Origin: Micromonospora yasonensis
GTDB taxonomy: Bacteria > Actinomycetota > Actinomycetes > Mycobacteriales > Micromonosporaceae
Length of the DNA: 35,536 bases
Direction of reading: 5' to 3'
NCBI RefSeq assembly: GCF_026013475.1
Contig: NZ_JAPDPH010000058.1
Location: 1-35,536 of the forward strand
The notes under the pieces were generated by a model, which saw nothing but the letters and a program-made list of their open reading frames with translations, had not been told where the DNA came from and ran no database searches. A program made the translations under genes and the position numbers. This document shows positions 30,155 to 35,536 of the stretch, piece by piece (the first letter of the stretch is position 1; every line of letters begins with the position of its first letter).

Positions 30155-32977
30155 TCAGGCCACCAGGGAGCGCAGCGGGATCTGCGCGTCCCGGAGGGCG
30201 TTCACCAGGTCCCGCAGGTACGGGTGCTCGTCGGCCTGCAGGCCGTCCCGGTTCGGGATCACCAGGTAGGCCGACCCGTTCACCACGGAGACCCGGGCGG
30301 TGCCGGTGTACCGGGCGACGACCGCCTCGGCGCGGTCGCGGTCACCGGCCGCCACCTCGACGGTGATCGGCCGCCACTCGCCGCCCAAGTTCTCCGCCAC
30401 CGGCGCCGCCGCGGCGGCGGCCCGGGCCGGGTCGACGCCGGTCGTGCGGCTCAGGGCGGCCCGGTTCGGCGCCGCGCCCGCGCGCGACGGGTAGAGCAGC
30501 GCGTTGGCCACCAGGTGCTGCGCGTTCTCGGTGTACGCCCGGAAGAGCGGGTTGAACGCGAACAGCACCGCCCGGCCGGCGCCGGTCGGCTCGTCCACCA
30601 GCGCGACCGTCCCCTTCAGCGCGTCGCTGCCCACCGAGTAGCCGTTCGACCAGAAGGTGTTGTCGGACGGGTAGCTGAGCACGTTGGTGCCGGTGCTGCT
30701 CGGGTTCAGGATCGAGTCCTCGTTGTTGAACGCGAAGTCCTCCGCCGGGCGACCCAGCGCGACCGGGCTGTCGTGATCGACGTCGACCCGCAGTTGCGAG
30801 CCGGGCACCTGGTAGCCGCCCGGCTTCGCCTTCTCCGTCGTCGAGGTCAACCCGGCGGCCCGGGCCATCCGGGTGCCCTCGTTCCGCAACCCGATGTAGG
30901 TGTGGCCCTGGGCGATCCAGTTTCGCAGATTGGCCTGCCCGGCGGCGGTGAGCCCGCCGGTCGGGCTGCTGCCATCCGGCACGAGCAGCACGGTGCGTTC
31001 GGTGAACGCGGGGACGTTGTCGTTGATGTCGGCGGTGGTCACCGGCTTCAGGTCCAGGCCCCACCGCTTGCCCAGCACGTACCGGGCCTCGCCGTGCGAG
31101 CCGGAGGTGGTGGAGATGCCGGTGCCCTGGAACAGCCCGACGTCCGGCAGGTCCACCGGCGTCCCGCTGGCCGCCGTGTCATGCGGGCTCAGGGTCACCC
31201 CGAGCGACCGGGCCAGCTGGTCGAGCTCCGGGGTCAGGCTCCTGGCGGCGAAGCCGACCACGCTGGTCTCGAGGTCACGGACCAGCGGCACGCCCTGGCC
31301 GAGCAGCCGGAAGGTGAGCTCGGCCGCCGCCGCGGAGTCCAGCGGGTACTCGTACGAGCCGTTCGCCCCGGCCGCCGAGGTCTTGCCGCCCGAGATCCCA
31401 CGGACGAGCTGGGCCTGGGGCCGGACGTCGTCGCCGGTGTAGATGGTGTCCACACCCATCAGCAGTGGGTTGCTCCAGGCCGACACGTCGTAGAAGTAGG
31501 GGAACGGCACGTACGCGTCCTCGCCCATGATCGCCTGGATCCAGTGCTTCTGCGGCTGGTCCATCGGGATCCAGTACGCGCCCACCGGCACCGTCACGTC
31601 GGTCGCGGTGCGCCCGCCGGAAATCCGCGCGCTGGGCACCGTGGTCGGCTTGGTCACCTCGTACACCTCGACGTCCATCCGGCGCAGCCGCTCGACCAGC
31701 CGGCGCACGTCGCCGAGCTGGCGGTCGGGGAGCAGGAAGTACGAGCGGATCTTGACGTCCGGCACCGGGAACTGCACGGTGTTGGTCGGCTGGACGACCT
31801 CGTTGGGCTCCAGCGTGCCGGCCTTGCCCTCGGCGAGCGCGTCCGTCCAGATCTTGAAGTAGCCGCTCAGCACCTCGTGCTTGTTCGCGGCGGCCCAGCC
31901 GAGGGTCGACCACTGGGTGTGGAACTGCTGCTGGACCCGGTCGGCCACCGCCGACGCGCTGCCCTTCTCGAAGGTCATGCCGGCGGCGCCGAAGCCGGCG
32001 GCCGGCACCGTGTCGCCGTAGCCCATGAAGAACAGGTCGTACCGCGCGTAGTTGAAGTAGCACTCGGTGGTCACGGCCCCGCCACAGGCGCCGTTGAAGC
32101 CGAAGCCCGCCTTGTTCGCCTCGCCGATCCGGTTGATCCAGTCGACGTTCTCGCTCGAGATCTCGTGGTGGATCGGGTCGGCGTTCGGCGGGAAGAAGTA
32201 CTGCCGGCCACCCATCTCGTGGGCGTCGATGAAGACCTGCGGCGGGTACTGCCGCAGGAGTTCGATCTTGCCGTCGGTCTCCTGCTGGGTCCGGGCGAAC
32301 CAGTCCCGGTTCATGTCGAAGCCGTACTCGTTCTGCCGGCGGCTGGCGTCGCGGCCGTCCGGGTTCTGCGTCGGCACGATGACGGTGACCAGGTTGTCGT
32401 TGCGCTCGGCGACGGCACAGGACAGCCCGGAGGCCAGCTCGTACAGGGTCTTGAGGGCGGCGTCGGTGCCGCTCTTCTCCCCGCCGTGCACGTTCCCGGC
32501 CACCCAGACGATGGCCGGGCGGTCGGTCGCGGTCTCGGCGGCCTTCTTCGCCGTGATCCCACGCGGGTCACGCAGGTCGCGGATGTCCCGGGCGATCTGC
32601 TGCAGGGCACCCTGCTGGACGTGCCGCTCGTTCGAGACGATCGCGTACGGCAGCGGCTGGCCGAGCACGCTGGTCGCCATGACGCCGGTGACCACCCGGT
32701 CGGAGGCGTCGTCGACGGCCTTCAGATAGCTGCGGACCTCGTCGTTGGTGACGACGCGCTCTTGGCCGGTGCCGAGCGGGAAGCCCAGCGCGGACTCCGG
32801 GCTGGGCACGGTGGACAGTCGGGCGGCCGGGTCGGTGCTGCAGTTGGTGGACGTGGGGGCAGCGCCGGCCGGGGCGCTCCCGAGCAACGGCGTCAGGCCG
32901 GCCAGCAGGACCAGCGTGGCGACGCCGGCCGTTCTCTTCGTGCGGACCGCCCCGGGCGGTCGCTTCGACAGGCGCAT
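30155..32977 (-). CDS. Secreted M14 family zinc carboxypeptidase
   Basis: This 940-residue exported peptidase has a Sec signal peptide (basic RLSKRPPGAVRTKR, hydrophobic LVLLAGLTPLLGS, probable cleavage near residue 39-41, AGAAP). The M14 catalytic domain spans about 75-380: zinc ligands H164 and E167 in GNVHGGEKSG and H253 in FIDAHEMGG, substrate-side NRDW near 223-226, and a candidate catalytic Glu in MTFEKGSAS. Residues beyond ~400 form a long region without a familiar enzyme motif, including a glutamine-amidotransferase-like ERTVLLVPDGSSP. I chose ATG 32977 because AGAGG precedes it; the frame extends to 33013. Confidence 0.9.
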   Translation of the reverse strand: MRLSKRPPGAVRTKRTAGVATLVLLAGLTPLLGSAPAGAAPTSTNCSTDPAARLSTVPSPESALGFPLGTGQERVVTNDEVRSYLKAVDDASDRVVTGVMATSVLGQPLPYAIVSNERHVQQGALQQIARDIRDLRDPRGITAKKAAETATDRPAIVWVAGNVHGGEKSGTDAALKTLYELASGLSCAVAERNDNLVTVIVPTQNPDGRDASRRQNEYGFDMNRDWFARTQQETDGKIELLRQYPPQVFIDAHEMGGRQYFFPPNADPIHHEISSENVDWINRIGEANKAGFGFNGACGGAVTTECYFNYARYDLFFMGYGDTVPAAGFGAAGMTFEKGSASAVADRVQQQFHTQWSTLGWAAANKHEVLSGYFKIWTDALAEGKAGTLEPNEVVQPTNTVQFPVPDVKIRSYFLLPDRQLGDVRRLVERLRRMDVEVYEVTKPTTVPSARISGGRTATDVTVPVGAYWIPMDQPQKHWIQAIMGEDAYVPFPYFYDVSAWSNPLLMGVDTIYTGDDVRPQAQLVRGISGGKTSAAGANGSYEYPLDSAAAAELTFRLLGQGVPLVRDLETSVVGFAARSLTPELDQLARSLGVTLSPHDTAASGTPVDLPDVGLFQGTGISTTSGSHGEARYVLGKRWGLDLKPVTTADINDNVPAFTERTVLLVPDGSSPTGGLTAAGQANLRNWIAQGHTYIGLRNEGTRMARAAGLTSTTEKAKPGGYQVPGSQLRVDVDHDSPVALGRPAEDFAFNNEDSILNPSSTGTNVLSYPSDNTFWSNGYSVGSDALKGTVALVDEPTGAGRAVLFAFNPLFRAYTENAQHLVANALLYPSRAGAAPNRAALSRTTGVDPARAAAAAAPVAENLGGEWRPITVEVAAGDRDRAEAVVARYTGTARVSVVNGSAYLVIPNRDGLQADEHPYLRDLVNALRDAQIPLRSLVA

Positions 32978-33034
32978 CAGGATGCCTCTCTTCGCTGATT
33001 TGGGGGAGATCAACTGAGGTGGATCGAAACCCTA

Positions 33035-33057
33035 TGACCTGCGGATTTCCGCGGTCA
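33035..33057 (-). terminator. Hairpin after the fasciclin gene
   Basis: TGACC (33035-33039) plus GCGG (33041-33044) pair with CCGC plus GGTCA (33049-33057) around an ATTT loop, with one bulged T. It begins 15 bp beyond the fasciclin gene stop and separates that gene from the M14 peptidase gene. Confidence 0.6.
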
Positions 33058-33071
33058 AGGCTCAGTTCGTT

Positions 33072-33776
33072 TCAATGGGCGCGATGGCCGCCCTGGTCGG
33101 CGGTGGTGGGCAGGCTGCCGAGCACCCGGTTGATGATGTGGATCCGTGCGTTGGCCACCCGGTAGTCGGCACACACGGTGTCCGCCTGGTCGGCCAGCCG
33201 GGCCGTCCCGCCGCCCCCGGTGACCGTCACCTTGGTGCCGGCGAGCGTGGTGACTCCGCCGGCCGCCACCATGTCGGACAGCGACAGCGACCCGGCGACC
33301 AGGTGTTCGCGGAGCAGGCCGCGGAGCTTGTCCTTGTCGGCCAGGAGTAGTTGGTCCAGGTTGTCCTCGGAGAACTTGGCGGCGAAGGCGTCGTCCGTCG
33401 GGGCCAGGATGGTCACCCCCGACCCGCCGTGCAGGTCGGCGGCCATCCCGGAGGCCCGTACCGCCGCCTCGAACGTGGTGAGGACGGGCAGCCACTGCAG
33501 GGCCGCGTCGGCCGGCTGACCGGCCAGGGACGCCGGGTTGCCCGGCTCGCTGCCGGAGGGCAGCAGGTCGCACAGGGGCCCGGTCACCGCTGCGGCCGCC
33601 GGCGCGCCGGCCCCGCCGGATGCGGCGGTCCGCTCGGCGCCGGCCCCGGAGCAGGCCGTGCCGGCGAGTACCAGGGACAGGGCGGCCCCGGCGAGCGCCG
33701 CCCTCCGTCGCGGCCGGACCGGCCGCCGGAGCCGGGAGAGGGATCGGGGCGGCGCGGGGAGGACGGGCTGGTCCAC
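33072..33776 (-). CDS. Fasciclin (FAS1) domain protein, probable lipoprotein
   Basis: This 234-residue exported protein has an Arg-rich N-terminus (LSRLRRPVRPRRRAAL), a hydrophobic core LAGAALSLVLAG and TAC-S as a candidate lipobox (LAGTAC), followed by a Gly/Ala-rich linker. One FAS1 domain covers about 105-225: LTTFEAAVRASG, VTILAPTDDAFAAKF, LREHLVAG and a terminal RIHIINRVLGSLP. FAS1 domains mediate adhesion or matrix contacts. I chose GTG 33776, with GGAG seven bases upstream; the frame is open to 33845. A strong hairpin lies between it and the second M14 gene. Confidence 0.88.
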   Translation of the reverse strand: MDQPVLPAPPRSLSRLRRPVRPRRRAALAGAALSLVLAGTACSGAGAERTAASGGAGAPAAAAVTGPLCDLLPSGSEPGNPASLAGQPADAALQWLPVLTTFEAAVRASGMAADLHGGSGVTILAPTDDAFAAKFSEDNLDQLLLADKDKLRGLLREHLVAGSLSLSDMVAAGGVTTLAGTKVTVTGGGGTARLADQADTVCADYRVANARIHIINRVLGSLPTTADQGGHRAH

Positions 33777-33797
33777 GGGGTTTCTCCGGTCGGTCGA

Positions 33798-33839
33798 GTC
33801 GTACCGGCAGGCCCGGGAGGTCGGGCCCGCCGGTACGAC
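33798..33839 (-). terminator. Terminator of the second M14 peptidase gene
   Basis: GTCGTACCGGC (33798-33808) pairs perfectly with GCCGGTACGAC (33829-33839), with an inner GGCCCG/CGGGCC stem. It begins 10 bp after the stop codon at 33850. The fasciclin gene start is only 22 bp further on, so read-through may be limited. Confidence 0.8.
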
Positions 33840-33849
33840 GATCAACGGG

Positions 33850-35536
33850 TCACAGGCTCGCGCACTGCCCGCTCTTCGGGCCCTCCACCGAGTTGCCCAG
33901 CTCCAGGTCGACCGGAGCAGCGGCGTTGCTGCTGCACTGCAGCGGACCGCTCACGGTGTTGGCCGCCAGCAGGGGCGCGTCGCCCTGGTTGGCCGACACC
34001 TCGACCGGGCCGTCGACAGTGGCGTCGACGACCACCACCGGACCGCTGGTCTGCGCGATCCGGACCGGGCCCGCCACCGAGGTGTCGGTCAGGAAGACCC
34101 CGGCCGCGCCGCTGGCGTCGACCGGACCGGTGATCGACGAGCCGGTCGCGATCAGCGTTCCGCCCGGCCGGACCCGGACCGAGCCGGTCACCGTGGCGTC
34201 CCGCAGGCAGGTCACCCCGGACACCACCAGTTGGCCGCTGTGCTCACCGGTCACGGTCGGGTACACCCGCTCGCCGTCCACCAGGTTCTCGACCCCCTGC
34301 CCGTCGAGCAGCAGGGGGATCAGCCCCCGCTCCGGCTGGGCCAGCGGGACCACGTACCCGTCGGCGACCTTGACCACCTTGTGGCCGTGCGCGGCGAGGC
34401 GCTGGGCCACGGTGGTGCGCTGGCCGGCAGGGCCGTCGGTGCGCTCGCCGTGGTACTGCTCCTCGGTGAGCTTGTACGCGCACGGCACGTTGTCGAGAAT
34501 CAGGTCGTCCCGGGGCGCGTCGAGCGGCGGCGGGGCCTCCCCCGGGTGCGGCGACGGGTACGCCTCGATCGGCCGGGAGCCGCGGAAGACGATCCGGCCG
34601 GTGTTCGACACCTGGAAGGCGATCGCGTCGGCCCGCGCCGTGGTGATCTCCTTGAGGTTCGCCCGGTGGTAGTCGAGGAACTGGTTGAAGGTCCACATCG
34701 CGGAGTACGTCTTGCGCCGCCGGTTGTTCGCCGTGTTGCCCTCGTCCGGCCGGGTGGTGCCACCGGAGCTGCGCAGTTCCAGCAGCGAGTTGACGACGTT
34801 CTTAAGGCCCAGCGTGTTGCGCAGGATCGTCTCCTCGCTCAGGCCCACGTTGCCGCCGCCGTTGCACCCGTACGGGCAGGCCCACCAGCCGGCCTTGGCG
34901 CCCTGGGTGTACATGTGGCCCTCGATCATGTGCTGCGACTCGTCGAAGATCGACTGGGCCACGTTCTGGTGCCGCGGCGGCAGCATCGGCAGGTCGCCGG
35001 CGCTGGAGTTGCCGTACTCGTGCCCGTCGTAGCCGGCCACCGGACGGTATTGGCGCAGCATGTTGACCAGGGCGAAGGTCTCGGGCTGGCGGATCAGCGA
35101 GTAGTCGCGGTTCAGGTCCTGCCCGGTGGAGTTGCCCCGGGTGTTGGCCGCCCGGCCGTCCCCGTTGATGGTCGGGACGATGAGGACGGTGGTGTGCGAC
35201 AGCAGGTCGATCGTCCGGGCGTCGGTGCTGAAGGCCAGCTTCCGCGCCATGATCAGGCAGCCCTCGCGGTCACCGGGCTCGTTGCCGTGCACGTTGCAGT
35301 TGACCATCACCGGCGAGGTCGCGGCCACCGCCTCCGGGGTGGCCGGCGGGGTGGGGTAGCCGATGACGAACATGTTGATCGGGCGGCCGAGCGCGGTCCT
35401 GCCGATCTCGGTGACCCGGACGCGGTCGCTCTGCTCGTCGATCGCCTTGGTGTACGCGTACTCGTTGACGTCGTTGGTGTACTGCGCCCCGAGGCTGGTT
35501 TCCCACTGGGTCCGCAGGTTCTCACCCGGCACGTTC
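33850..35536 (-). CDS. M14 family zinc carboxypeptidase with repeated C-terminal tail (N-terminus outside window)
   Basis: At least 560 residues of a second M14-type peptidase are present. The start lies past the right edge; the GTG near 35532 is probably internal. The zinc site is HxxE in CNVHGNEPGD and the later His in YDGHEYGNSS, with LNRDYS as the substrate-side motif. After the catalytic region (to about residue 330) comes a linker, then a C-terminal tail with six spaced copies of a (T/S)(V/I)xG(P/S) motif: TVTGSV, SITGPV, SVAGPV, TVDGPV, TVSGPL and SVEGPK, about 19-22 residues apart. This pattern suggests a beta-solenoid. It is probably secreted and belongs with the neighbouring exported proteins. 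Confidence 0.87.
   Translation of the reverse strand, partial: NVPGENLRTQWETSLGAQYTNDVNEYAYTKAIDEQSDRVRVTEIGRTALGRPINMFVIGYPTPPATPEAVAATSPVMVNCNVHGNEPGDREGCLIMARKLAFSTDARTIDLLSHTTVLIVPTINGDGRAANTRGNSTGQDLNRDYSLIRQPETFALVNMLRQYRPVAGYDGHEYGNSSAGDLPMLPPRHQNVAQSIFDESQHMIEGHMYTQGAKAGWWACPYGCNGGGNVGLSEETILRNTLGLKNVVNSLLELRSSGGTTRPDEGNTANNRRRKTYSAMWTFNQFLDYHRANLKEITTARADAIAFQVSNTGRIVFRGSRPIEAYPSPHPGEAPPPLDAPRDDLILDNVPCAYKLTEEQYHGERTDGPAGQRTTVAQRLAAHGHKVVKVADGYVVPLAQPERGLIPLLLDGQGVENLVDGERVYPTVTGEHSGQLVVSGVTCLRDATVTGSVRVRPGGTLIATGSSITGPVDASGAAGVFLTDTSVAGPVRIAQTSGPVVVVDATVDGPVEVSANQGDAPLLAANTVSGPLQCSSNAAAPVDLELGNSVEGPKSGQCASL

Noticed and set aside
30224..32998. 924-codon plus-strand open frame opposite the M14 peptidase gene
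   Set aside because: It is antisense to a well-supported peptidase with a signal peptide and zinc ligands. The predicted protein is Arg/Val/Gly/His-rich without domains.

Overview
The window is chromosomal DNA from a high-GC actinobacterium, most likely Micromonosporaceae (Micromonospora or a close relative). The grounds are very high third-position G+C, frequent GTG starts, actinobacterial families (DUF2267, DUF2795, DUF6510, a DUF397 relic, Tat- and Sec-exported M28/M14 peptidases), and two intergenic palindromic repeats that resemble, from memory, repeats dispersed in Micromonospora genomes. I see no tRNA, rRNA, CRISPR array, transposase or prophage gene. This looks like ordinary chromosome with small scars of gene loss.

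Layout. 1-1.9 kb: the 3' end of an unidentified gene, a structured non-coding stretch, a DUF2795/DUF1345 pair and a DUF2267 gene. 1.85-4.3 kb: an alpha-methylacyl-CoA racemase (minus strand) divergent from a TerC-type metal transporter. The TerC leader carries a convincing yybP-ykoY manganese riboswitch, and a DtxR-type palindrome overlaps the likely -10 box. 4.4-6.8 kb: an operon of a sulfite-oxidase-like molybdoprotein, a ferredoxin-reductase-like flavoprotein and a DUF6510 zinc-ribbon protein, then a GNAT acetyltransferase. 6.8-8.0 kb: a divergent ribosomal-protein-S4 paralogue coupled to a 52-residue basic protein, and a DUF397 relic. 8.0-14.4 kb: a Tat-exported M28 peptidase, an NDH-2-like oxidoreductase, an AI-2E-type membrane protein, a spermidine-synthase-like protein, a DUF2267 plus degenerate pterin-dehydratase fusion and a small conserved protein.

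14.5-21 kb: signalling and envelope genes: a STAS antagonist, a CheY/Rcp1-type receiver, a DivIVA-like coiled coil, a membrane-anchored transglycosylase-like protein, an EEP-family hydrolase, an Ohr/OsmC protein without its usual resolving cysteine, a soluble Ser/Thr kinase, a small conserved protein and an SDR. 21.2-23.6 kb: an OmpR-type two-component pair whose kinase gene runs into the last ~60 codons of a lost GtrA-domain gene. 23.7-24.8 kb: an AraC-type regulator and a VOC protein.

24.98-28.6 kb holds the most interesting locus. A 49-residue membrane peptide, a two-domain SAM methyltransferase and a membrane-anchored alkaline-phosphatase-superfamily enzyme are packed with a 4-bp gap and an 8-bp overlap. 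The enzyme has a threonine at the nucleophile position in a motif like those of phosphoethanolamine and lipoteichoic-acid transferases, so I infer a surface-polymer or lipid headgroup modification system, not a sulfatase. 28.8-30.1 kb is citrate synthase. From 30.1 kb to the right edge is a minus-strand group of exported proteins: an M14 carboxypeptidase, a fasciclin-domain lipoprotein candidate and a second M14 peptidase with a repeated C-terminal tail, cut by the window edge.

Operons are short and mostly end in strong GC hairpins. At several convergent junctions the hairpin includes both stop codons.
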